Assembly (NCBI GenBank): GCA_051883075.1
Contig: JBJETA010000016.1
Span: forward strand, 1 to 23,018
DNA from: Aminipila sp051883075
Lineage (GTDB): Bacteria > Bacillota > Clostridia > Peptostreptococcales > Anaerovoracaceae
Length of the DNA stretch: 23,018 nucleotides
Reading direction: 5' to 3'
Of the stretch, positions 13,837-20,770 are shown piece after piece. The first letter of the stretch is position 1, and each line of letters starts with the position of its first letter. Position numbers and translations under genes: made by a program. The notes under the pieces were generated by a model. The model had not been told where the DNA came from. It saw only the letters and a program-made list of their open reading frames with translations, and did not search any database.

Positions 13837-14448
13837 ATGTTTACAAATACGAAAATAGTTGTTGCCGCTTCACAGAACAGGCACAAAATTGAAGAAATGG
13901 AAGCTATTACCCGGAAGTACGGTATGCAGATAATGGGCAGAGATGAGTTCGGTCTTCCTAAAACCAAGATAAAAGAAGACGGAGACACATTTGAGGCAAA
14001 CTCACTCAAGAAAGCAAAAGAAATATTCTGGATATGCAATCAGATAACTATTGCTGATGATTCAGGACTTGAAGTGGATGCACTTGACGGAGCACCGGGA
14101 GTATACTCTTCGAGGTTTGCCGGAGAAGAGGGCAATGATGAAAAGAACAACAAAAAGCTTCTGGAGCTGCTCAAAGACGTTCCGATGGAAAAAAGGACAG
14201 CACGCTTTGTTTCCGTTATAACCATGTATTTTCCGAACGGACGTCATATAGTGGCAAGAGGAGAGTGCGAAGGCCACATTCTTTTTGAAGAGGCAGGGGA
14301 AAACGGTTTTGGATATGATCCATTGTTCCAGCCTCTGGGATATGAAAAAAGCTTTGGTGAACTGCCTGCGGAGGAAAAGAACAAGATAAGCCACAGGGCT
14401 AAAGCTTTGCAGGAGCTGCAAAGACTTCTTGAAGAGGAAAATCTATGA
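13837..14448 (+). CDS. rdgB: dITP/XTP pyrophosphatase (Ham1/RdgB family)
   Basis: Hydrolyses non-canonical purine triphosphates (ITP, dITP, XTP) to monophosphates and pyrophosphate, keeping them out of DNA and RNA. The 203-residue protein has the ASQNRHK substrate loop (S12, N14, K17), FEANSLKKA, the DDSGLEVDALDGAPGVYSSR core (D74, D75), GENGFGYDPLF and SHRAKAL, all expected. Its ribosome site TAGGAGGA overlaps the rph stop codon, showing tight coupling to rph. Its own stop overlaps the ATG of the next gene (ATGA). Confidence 0.97.
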   Translation: MFTNTKIVVAASQNRHKIEEMEAITRKYGMQIMGRDEFGLPKTKIKEDGDTFEANSLKKAKEIFWICNQITIADDSGLEVDALDGAPGVYSSRFAGEEGNDEKNNKKLLELLKDVPMEKRTARFVSVITMYFPNGRHIVARGECEGHILFEEAGENGFGYDPLFQPLGYEKSFGELPAEEKNKISHRAKALQELQRLLEEENL

Positions 14449-15308
14449 CTTTACAGAGAATGATACAAATGGTTGCTTTGTCCGTAAAAAAGCTTCGCGA
14501 CCCGTACTATCATGGTTTTGCGGCGCAGATGGCGTTTTATTTTCTTATGTCCATCGTGCCGACGATAATTCTTTTTTCAAGACTGCTGAACCTTCGTGTC
14601 TTCAGCAGGTTCTATGTTTCGACTGAAACCATATCGAAATTCCTTGAGGAATATGTGGCGAGGGATGTAGCGGATCTGATTATACGAATGCTTGAATTCC
14701 AGTCTGTGGGCTCCATGAATCTGGTATTTATAGTGATTATGCTTGTGGCTGCATCAAAAGCGGAATTTGCACTTATGCGTATAGCAAATTATACGTTGAC
14801 AGACGGCAGAAGTACAGGAAACGGATATTGGAAGGAAAGAGTCAGAGCGATGACCACAGTACCGCAGACCCTTATAAGTCTGGTTTTCGGGCTTATCGTA
14901 ATGGTATACGGAGAACTCATAATAAAGCTTGTGCTGACCACGCTGCTGAACGTTTTTAATATAAGCTATGAAGTGAACGATTTCTGGCTGTTTCTGCGAT
15001 GGCCGGTAACCATACTTATGTTCTTCTTCATGGTAAGCTACAGCTATTACATCCTTCCGTCAGACAAGCTCAAGTTTAGGGAAATTGTCCCCGGCAGCGT
15101 ATTTGCTTCGGTAGGCATGCTGGCGGTAACTGTAGGATATAAGGTATATGCGGAGCACGTATCCAGATATGATATTTTATATGGCTCCCTTGCATCGGTT
15201 GTTGCGGTTATGATGTGGTTTTACTTTCTGGCCTGGGCACTGGTGTTAGGCATCATGTTCAATAAGGTCTGGGCGGAAACCGCACATATGAAAACTGCAT
15301 TAAGATAA
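14445..15308 (+). CDS. YihY/BrkB-family membrane protein
   Basis: Integral membrane protein of 287 residues with about six hydrophobic segments (roughly 29-50, 93-112, 142-168, 183-207, 218-240 and 250-275). The N-terminal GFAAQMAFYFLMSIVPTIIL and the C-terminal YGSLASVVAVMMWFYFLAWA segments are hallmarks of the YihY/BrkB family, long mis-annotated as ribonuclease BN. No catalytic motif is known and the role is unsettled; transport or envelope functions have been suggested for homologues. The ATG overlaps the rdgB stop by four bases. It is the last gene of the hydG run, ending 9 bases before a strong terminator. Confidence 0.9.
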   Translation: MTLQRMIQMVALSVKKLRDPYYHGFAAQMAFYFLMSIVPTIILFSRLLNLRVFSRFYVSTETISKFLEEYVARDVADLIIRMLEFQSVGSMNLVFIVIMLVAASKAEFALMRIANYTLTDGRSTGNGYWKERVRAMTTVPQTLISLVFGLIVMVYGELIIKLVLTTLLNVFNISYEVNDFWLFLRWPVTILMFFFMVSYSYYILPSDKLKFREIVPGSVFASVGMLAVTVGYKVYAEHVSRYDILYGSLASVVAVMMWFYFLAWALVLGIMFNKVWAETAHMKTALR

Positions 15309-15316
15309 TGAAAAAC

Positions 15317-15357
15317 AAAAAGCTGATTCTGCAGTTCCCTGCAAAATCAGCTTTTTT
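15317..15357. terminator. Two-way terminator between brkB-like gene and serA
   Basis: AAAAAGCTGATT (15317-15328) and AATCAGCTTTTT (15345-15356) pair perfectly, with an inner TGCAG/CTGCA stem on a TTCC loop. T runs exist on the plus side and, through the A tract, on the minus side. It can stop both converging transcripts. Confidence 0.9.
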
Positions 15358-15403
15358 GGAATGAATTGAAAATGACAACAAATTTAAGATGCACTTAAGG
15401 GCA

Positions 15404-16567
15404 TTATCGGGTGATAACTCTTACCCTTATAATGCCGGGTATGGAAAGCTTATCGATTAAGCCGGCTTCGTCCGCACCGCCGTCAATATCAAGCATAGTG
15501 CATGCATAATCACCCTTACTTTTATTTAAAAGATTGCTTATATTAAGTCCCAAATCGGAAACCGCACCTGTTATGGCACTTAGCATTGCGGGAATATTTT
15601 TGTTAAGCACGCAGATTCTTGTGCCTGTTACAGGTCCCAGACTGCATTCAGGGAAGTTTACTGAATTTCTGATATTTCCGTTTTCGATATAATCCATAAG
15701 CTCTTCTGCCGCCATAACCGCACAGTTGTCTTCGGCTTCTTCTGTGGAAGCTCCCAGATGCGGAATTGCAACTACACCCTTTTTGCCAATCAGGGCATTG
15801 TTAGGGAAGTCGGTTATGTATTTCTTAACCTTGCCGGATTCCAAAGCTTCGAGCATAGCTGCATCGTTTACGAGCTTATCTCTTGAGAAATTAAGGAAAG
15901 TTATGCCGTCCTTCATGAGAGCGATGGTTTCCTTATTTATCATACCGTTTGTATTTTCCTTTGCAGGGACATGAATTGTCACATAATCACATTCAGGAAG
16001 AAGCTCTTCAAGAGTAGGTACTACAGGGATGGTATTTGAAAGATTATGTGCTGCACGGAGAGTGATATAAGGGTCATTGCCTATAACCTTCATACCCAGC
16101 TTTTCTGCAGCGTTTGCAACGGATACGCCGATAGCGCCGAGTCCGATAACTCCAAGAGTCTTGCCCATGATTTCATGACCTGCAAACTGACCCTTTCCCT
16201 TCTCTACGTCCTTTGAAACATTTTCGTTTCCTTCAAGTCCGCCTGCCCATGTGATAGCATCGGGAATATTTCTGGAGCCAAGGAAAAGAGCGGCTAAAAC
16301 AAGCTCTTTTACAGCATTGGCATTGGCACCGGGAGTGTTGAAAACAACTATGCCTTCTTCAGCGCATCGGTCTGTAGGGATGTTGTTTACGCCTGCTCCG
16401 GCTCTGGCAATACCAAGAAGATTCTTGGAAAACTCCATGCTCAGCATATCCTGGCTTCTTACGAGAATACCGTCGGCTGTTTCGATTTCGTCTGTAATAG
16501 TATACTTATCTGTCAGGCGTCCGAGGCCTACAGGAGAAATCTTATTTAACGTTGTAATATTGTACAT
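15404..16567 (-). CDS. serA: D-3-phosphoglycerate dehydrogenase (short ACT form)
   Basis: NAD-dependent enzyme converting 3-phosphoglycerate to 3-phosphohydroxypyruvate, the entry to serine synthesis. The 387-residue protein has a substrate domain (about 1-90 and 270-305) around a Rossmann domain with GLGAIG (142-147). It then carries one C-terminal ACT domain (about 317-387) likely to sense serine. ARAGAGVNNIP (54-64), SRD with R229 and PHLGAST with H270 mark the active site. Where most relatives have a catalytic Glu in a DVF-x-x-EP stretch, this protein reads TDFPNNAL, with no Glu. AGAGGTGA precedes the ATG. It is divergent from serC and shares its palindromic promoter. Confidence 0.94.
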   Translation of the reverse strand: MYNITTLNKISPVGLGRLTDKYTITDEIETADGILVRSQDMLSMEFSKNLLGIARAGAGVNNIPTDRCAEEGIVVFNTPGANANAVKELVLAALFLGSRNIPDAITWAGGLEGNENVSKDVEKGKGQFAGHEIMGKTLGVIGLGAIGVSVANAAEKLGMKVIGNDPYITLRAAHNLSNTIPVVPTLEELLPECDYVTIHVPAKENTNGMINKETIALMKDGITFLNFSRDKLVNDAAMLEALESGKVKKYITDFPNNALIGKKGVVAIPHLGASTEEAEDNCAVMAAEELMDYIENGNIRNSVNFPECSLGPVTGTRICVLNKNIPAMLSAITGAVSDLGLNISNLLNKSKGDYACTMLDIDGGADEAGLIDKLSIPGIIRVRVITR

Positions 16568-16633
16568 TTTGTCACCTCTTCATAAATTTTATTTGTATTT
16601 TTGTGAAAAATCATAAATTTTGTACGCTTTGCA

Positions 16634-16674
16634 CATTATATCACTTTACTATTTGTTAGTAAAGTGATATAATG
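16634..16674. promoter_or_regulatory. Perfectly symmetric divergent promoter of serA and serC
   Basis: CATTATATCACTTTACTA (16634-16651) and TAGTAAAGTGATATAATG (16657-16674) are exact 18-bp complements around TTTGT. On the plus strand TTTACT (16645-16650), 17 bases and TATAAT (16668-16673) form the serC promoter. By symmetry the minus strand has TTTACT (16663-16658), 17 bases and TATAAT (16640-16635) for serA. Starts would be near 16680 and 16628, leaving leaders of about 70 and 60 bases. The two promoters overlap almost completely, so one polymerase at a time can use the site. The repeat is also a natural operator. Confidence 0.85.
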
Positions 16675-16751
16675 CCATTAAATTTTAAAATTTTAAAAAT
16701 TCTGCATGATGTAAGCAGATTATACATTTATATATTAAGGAGGAAAAATAA

Positions 16752-17846
16752 ATGGGTATTGAAAACGGAAGAGTCTTTAACTTTTCAGCAGGTCCGTCAA
16801 TGCTTCCGCTTGAGGTTCTGGAAGACGTTGCGGCAAATCTTACAAACTATAACGGTTGCGGTCAGTCTGTCATGGAGATGAGTCACCGTTCAAAGGAGTT
16901 TGGAGGCATTATTGAGGAGGCTGAAAAGAATTTAAGAGCTCTTATGAACATTCCTGAAAACTACAAGGTGTTATTCCTGCAGGGCGGAGCAACTTTACAG
17001 TTCTCAATGGTTCCGCTAAATCTTTTGAGAAATTCCAAAAAGGCTGACTACATAGTGACAGGAACATGGGCAAAGAAGGCTGCCGCTGAAGCAAAGAAAT
17101 TCGGAGATATAAAAATTGTGGCATCTTCAGAGGATACAACATTCTCTTACATTCCTAAAGTAAAGAAAGAAGACTTCAGAGCTGATGCGGATTATGTTCA
17201 TATCACATATAACAACACAATTTACGGCACACATTATGGATATGTTCCTGACACAGGAGATATTCCTCTTGTTGCTGATATGTCATCATGCATTCTGTCG
17301 GAAGAGGTTGATGTATCGAAATTCGGAATGATTTATGCGGGAGCACAGAAAAATGTAGCACCTGCAGGTGTTACCATTGTGATAATCCGTGAAGATCTGC
17401 TGGGTCATGCACCTGCCGATGTGCCGGTATACCTTGACTATAAGATTCATGCTGATAACGGCTCTATGTACAATACTCCTCCTTGCTTTACAATTTATGT
17501 TGCGGGAGAAGTTTTCAAGCATATCATTAAGAATGGCGGCATAACTGCTATGCACAGACTTGATGTTGAAAAGGCTGAGAAGCTTTACAAGGCTATTGAT
17601 GAAAGCAGCCTGTATAAGTGCCCTGTTGAAGAGGACAGCCGTTCACTTATGAATGTTGTATTTGTAACAGGTGACGGTGAGCTTGACAAGAAGTTTATAG
17701 CAGAGGCAAAGGCTGAAGGTCTTGTAAATCTGGGCGGACACCGTTCTATAGGCGGTATGAGGGCAAGTATTTACAATGCTATGCCTATGGCAGGCGTCGA
17801 CAAGCTTATTGAATTTATGAAGAAATTTGAGTCACAGAACCAGTAG
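16752..17846 (+). CDS. serC: Phosphoserine aminotransferase
   Basis: PLP enzyme that transfers an amino group from glutamate to 3-phosphohydroxypyruvate, forming phosphoserine; it can also serve pyridoxal phosphate synthesis in some bacteria. The 364-residue length is typical. VFNFSAGPSMLPLEVLE at the start, MEMSHRSKEF, LFLQGGATLQF and IYAGAQKNVAPAG with the PLP lysine K200 are diagnostic. The C-terminal LGGHRSIGGMRASIYNAMP contains the family's phosphate-binding HR. A strong AAGGAGG site lies before the ATG. It is divergent from serA; no serB is in the window, so the phosphoserine phosphatase must be elsewhere. Confidence 0.97.
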   Translation: MGIENGRVFNFSAGPSMLPLEVLEDVAANLTNYNGCGQSVMEMSHRSKEFGGIIEEAEKNLRALMNIPENYKVLFLQGGATLQFSMVPLNLLRNSKKADYIVTGTWAKKAAAEAKKFGDIKIVASSEDTTFSYIPKVKKEDFRADADYVHITYNNTIYGTHYGYVPDTGDIPLVADMSSCILSEEVDVSKFGMIYAGAQKNVAPAGVTIVIIREDLLGHAPADVPVYLDYKIHADNGSMYNTPPCFTIYVAGEVFKHIIKNGGITAMHRLDVEKAEKLYKAIDESSLYKCPVEEDSRSLMNVVFVTGDGELDKKFIAEAKAEGLVNLGGHRSIGGMRASIYNAMPMAGVDKLIEFMKKFESQNQ

Positions 17847-17907
17847 TGAAGAGCCGGAAAAAGGCATATATGGAAATGAAAACCGGAAATGAATTGCAAA
17901 TAAGAAA

Positions 17908-17936
17908 TTGTAATTTATGCGAAATATATGTATAAT
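17908..17936 (+). promoter_or_regulatory. Promoter upstream of the ApgM-family gene
   Basis: TTGTAA (17908-17913), a 17-base spacer and a perfect TATAAT (17931-17936). The predicted start is near 17943, exactly where a 10-bp hairpin begins, giving a leader of about 105 bases. Confidence 0.65.
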
Positions 17937-17941
17937 GATAG

Positions 17942-17990
17942 AAAGTGATAAGAATTTTGATGATTTTTATCACTTTTCGTTTCTTGTTTT
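17942..17990 (+). terminator. Hairpin plus T-rich tract: serC terminator or leader attenuator
   Basis: AAAGTGATAA (17942-17951) pairs perfectly with TTATCACTTT (17967-17976), loop 15 bases, followed by a T-rich but interrupted stretch to 17990. For serC transcripts it can act as a terminator. For transcripts from the promoter at 17908-17936 it would lie at the very 5' end and could attenuate or protect the RNA. Its AAAGTGATA also occurs in the serA/serC palindrome. Confidence 0.55.
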
Positions 17991-18047
17991 GCAAATAGGA
18001 TCCGGTTGACAGATATGCCCCGGATATATGGAAAAGAGGAAACGGAT

Positions 18048-19337
18048 ATGGAAAAAGAACAGAAAAATAGGATCAAGTATTTTGTAATCGTTCCGGATGG
18101 TGCGGGAGACGAGCCCGTGGAGGAGCTTGGCGGAAAAACACCGCTGGAAACGGCAGATATGCCTGTCATAAACGGACTGGCACAGAAGGGTGAAGTCGGC
18201 ATGGTTCAGACCATTCCCGAGGGAATCGCTCCGGGAAGTGATGCTGCAAACCTGTCAGTTATGGGATACGACCCATCGGTTTATCTCACAGGGCGTTCAC
18301 CTCTTGAAGCGGCAAGTATCGGCATAGACATGGCAGACACGGATGTTGCTTTCAGAACCAACATCATTACTCTGGTGGACCCTGAGACCGGAAAACCGGC
18401 GGATGCACAGACGGAAACACCTTATGAAGATTTAATCATACAGGATCACAGTTCAGGAGATATAACAACTGAGGAAGCAGATGCCCTTATAAAGGAAATT
18501 GCCAAAGAGCTGGGCACAGATAAAGTACATTTTTACACAGGTGTAAGCTACAGACACTGCATGATTGTAAATGATGGAACTACTGACTACAATCTTACGC
18601 CGCCCCATGATGTCCTTGGAAAAAGAGTAGGAGATTACCTGCCTAAAAAGGACAACGGCGAACCGGCTGAAGACATCATAGCTTTGATGAAAAACAGCTA
18701 CGAGGTTCTTAGAAAGCACCCTGTAAATGCGGCAAGGGCAGCGAAGGGACAGAACACGGCAAACACCGCATGGATATGGGGACAGGGCAGGAAGCCTAAG
18801 CTTTCGAAGTTTAAGGACAAGTACGGATTTGACGGTTCGGCAGTTTCTGCGGTTGACCTGATAAAGGGCATTGCCATATGTGCAGGACTCTCTTCTGTTG
18901 ATGTCGAGGGCGCAACAGGAACTATCCATACAAACTTCAAGGGAAAAGCCGACGCAGCCATTGAAGAATTCAAAAAGGGAAAGACCTTTGTATACATGCA
19001 TCTTGAAGGCCCCGATGAATGTGCACATCAGGGAGACAGAGCCGGCAAGGTAAAATGCATGGAAATGATAGACGAGCTGATTGCAAAGCCTGTGGTTGAG
19101 TATCTCAGAGAAAATGAAAGGCAGACAGGTGAAGGCTTTAAGGTGCTGGTTGTGCCTGACCACAGAACTCCTCTCTGCATAAGAACCCATTCTTCAACTC
19201 CGGTGCCGTTTGTGATATATAAGAGCTTTGAAGAAACAGAGCCTGATGCGTCAAAGGCATTTAATGAAACTTCAGGACAGAGCGGAAAAGCCTTTGGAAG
19301 CGGTTACGAGCTTGCAGACTATTTTTTCGGTGAATAG
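18048..19337 (+). CDS. ApgM-family phosphoglycerate mutase-like enzyme; possible homoserine kinase
   Basis: Alkaline-phosphatase-superfamily enzyme, 429 residues from the chosen start. Visible family marks are VPDGAGDEPVEELGGKTPLE with metal ligand D17, PGSDAANLSVMGYDP with the nucleophile S64, TGRSPLEAASIG, GVSYRHCMIV, TANTAWIWGQG, HLEGPDECAHQGD and VVPDHRTPLCIRTHSSTP. The usual name is cofactor-independent phosphoglycerate mutase (2-PG/3-PG interconversion), but one subfamily of these proteins has been proposed as homoserine kinase. The serC neighbour favours 3-PG metabolism; thrC in the same window without a GHMP thrB favours the kinase reading. The frame extends upstream to TTG at 18006, but ATG 18048 has AAGAGG at good spacing and begins where family homology starts. 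It is probably co-transcribed with the two genes after it. Confidence 0.85.
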   Translation: MEKEQKNRIKYFVIVPDGAGDEPVEELGGKTPLETADMPVINGLAQKGEVGMVQTIPEGIAPGSDAANLSVMGYDPSVYLTGRSPLEAASIGIDMADTDVAFRTNIITLVDPETGKPADAQTETPYEDLIIQDHSSGDITTEEADALIKEIAKELGTDKVHFYTGVSYRHCMIVNDGTTDYNLTPPHDVLGKRVGDYLPKKDNGEPAEDIIALMKNSYEVLRKHPVNAARAAKGQNTANTAWIWGQGRKPKLSKFKDKYGFDGSAVSAVDLIKGIAICAGLSSVDVEGATGTIHTNFKGKADAAIEEFKKGKTFVYMHLEGPDECAHQGDRAGKVKCMEMIDELIAKPVVEYLRENERQTGEGFKVLVVPDHRTPLCIRTHSSTPVPFVIYKSFEETEPDASKAFNETSGQSGKAFGSGYELADYFFGE

Positions 19338-19392
19338 GTGAATAGATAAACATAGTCCGGAAAAATTTTAAAAAGAAGTATTTGGGGAAAAA

Positions 19393-20769
19393 ATGAAGAA
19401 TTGTATTAAAAAATATATTGTATTAATCATCACGTTAGCTTTAATTATCTCGGGAATGACCGTATATGCAACAGCGGCAACACAGACGAGTCTGCCGTTG
19501 CTTGTGGGAGAAACGGCAGTGCTTATAGATGCGAAATCAGGTATGGTTCTGTACAACAAGAGCATGGATGAGCAGAGAGAACCCGCAAGCACCACGAAAG
19601 TCATGACAGGGCTTCTTGCCATTGAAAATCTCGATTTGGATAAAGTGGTTACGATTGACGAAGAAACCTCTTTTACGGAAGGAAGCCGTATTTATCTCCT
19701 TGAAGGAGAGCAGATAACCGTAAGAGATTTGCTGTATGCACTGTTTCTGGAGTCTGCAAATGATGCGGCAGTGGCTCTGGCAAAGGAAATGGCGGGGTCT
19801 ATCGATGAATTTGCAATAATGATGAATGAAAAGGCAATAGAGCTTGGAGCTAAAAATACAAACTTTGTAAATCCCCACGGGCTGCATGCCGAGGGACATC
19901 TGACAACCGCCTATGATATGGCCATGATAGCGAAAGCCGCTATGGAAAATGAAACATTTAGAAAATACGTAACAACATATAAGTATACCATTCCTGCGAC
20001 AAACATGCAGGATACAAGATATCTCTACAATACTAACAGACTTCTTTATGATACGAAAACAAAGGTATCGGCAAACGGCGAAATACGGACTGCAAAGTAT
20101 GAAGGAGTAACCGGCATAAAGACGGGATATACCAGTCATGCGGGAGGCTGTCTGGCGGCCTCGGCGCTGCGGGACGGCACGGAGCTGATAGCTGTAGTGA
20201 TGAAATCCACAGATTCGGGAAGGTTCGGTGATTCCATTGCACTTCTTGACTGGGGGTTTGAAAATTATAAAACTGTCCAGACTTTAAAAAAGGGGGATAA
20301 AGCAGGCGAAATCAAGGTAAAGGGCGGAGCGGTAAAATCCGTCAGCCTTGTTGCTGAAAAGGACTGCTATGCTACAGTTCCTATAGGAGGTTCTGCTGAG
20401 GACCTGACAAAGGTCGTAAAAGCGGCAGAGGAAATGGAAGCTCCCGTTAAAAAGGGACAGTCTGCAGGAACAATAGATTATTTCTCCGACGATATTCTTG
20501 TAACCTCGGTAAATCTTGTGGCGGCAGAGGATGTGGAGAAAGGCGGCCCTTTGTCTGTATTTGGGATTTCTGACAAAACAGCAAACAAGATATTTGTATC
20601 GGCAGGTGTATTCTTTGGCGTGATTGCCGCAGCAGCAGGCGGGCTGCTCTATATCAGAAGACGCAACAAAAAGAAGAGCCGTCTGAGAAGAGCGGAAAGA
20701 GCCATGAAGCTTGCCATGGAAAGAGAAATGCAGAAGGTATACGAAAACAAAGAAAGATACAGAAGATAA
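19393..20769 (+). CDS. D-alanyl-D-alanine carboxypeptidase (PBP5-like)
   Basis: Serine-type D,D-carboxypeptidase that removes the terminal D-Ala of peptidoglycan stem peptides outside the membrane. A signal peptide spans about 1-28 (cleavage near YATAA). The penicillin-binding motifs are complete: STTK (S66, K69), SAN (S121-N123) and KTG (K243-G245). A PBP5 C-terminal beta domain covers about 290-390. A transmembrane helix (about 397-420) then ends in a basic tail of some 35 residues. PBP5 itself uses an amphipathic helix, so a true TM anchor with a long Arg/Lys-rich cytoplasmic tail is a variation seen in clostridial DacF-like proteins. GGGGA before the ATG is the only ribosome site. It lies 55 bases after the ApgM-type gene and one base before uvrC. 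Confidence 0.93.
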   Translation: MKNCIKKYIVLIITLALIISGMTVYATAATQTSLPLLVGETAVLIDAKSGMVLYNKSMDEQREPASTTKVMTGLLAIENLDLDKVVTIDEETSFTEGSRIYLLEGEQITVRDLLYALFLESANDAAVALAKEMAGSIDEFAIMMNEKAIELGAKNTNFVNPHGLHAEGHLTTAYDMAMIAKAAMENETFRKYVTTYKYTIPATNMQDTRYLYNTNRLLYDTKTKVSANGEIRTAKYEGVTGIKTGYTSHAGGCLAASALRDGTELIAVVMKSTDSGRFGDSIALLDWGFENYKTVQTLKKGDKAGEIKVKGGAVKSVSLVAEKDCYATVPIGGSAEDLTKVVKAAEEMEAPVKKGQSAGTIDYFSDDILVTSVNLVAAEDVEKGGPLSVFGISDKTANKIFVSAGVFFGVIAAAAGGLLYIRRRNKKKSRLRRAERAMKLAMEREMQKVYENKERYRR

Positions 20770-20770
20770 T

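Noticed and set aside
16680..16693. Palindrome AAATTTTAAAATTT in the serC leader
   Set aside because: Very low complexity AT sequence in an AT-rich gap; such palindromes are expected by chance.
18006..18047. Earlier TTG start for the ApgM-type gene
   Set aside because: It would add 14 residues unlike the family and has no good ribosome site; ATG 18048 has AAGAGG at suitable spacing.
18453..19190. Antisense open frame (245 codons) opposite the ApgM-type gene
   Set aside because: Shadow of a well-conserved gene; no family resemblance and no start signals.
19329..19344. Tandem 8-base duplication (GGTGAATA twice) over the stop codon of the ApgM-type gene
   Set aside because: Loss of one copy would still leave the same TAG stop, so it has no obvious effect and is probably a chance slippage product.
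20711..20770. Upstream start for uvrC inside the carboxypeptidase gene
   Set aside because: The 20 added residues are a frame-shifted reading of the carboxypeptidase tail; UvrC homology begins at ATG 20771.
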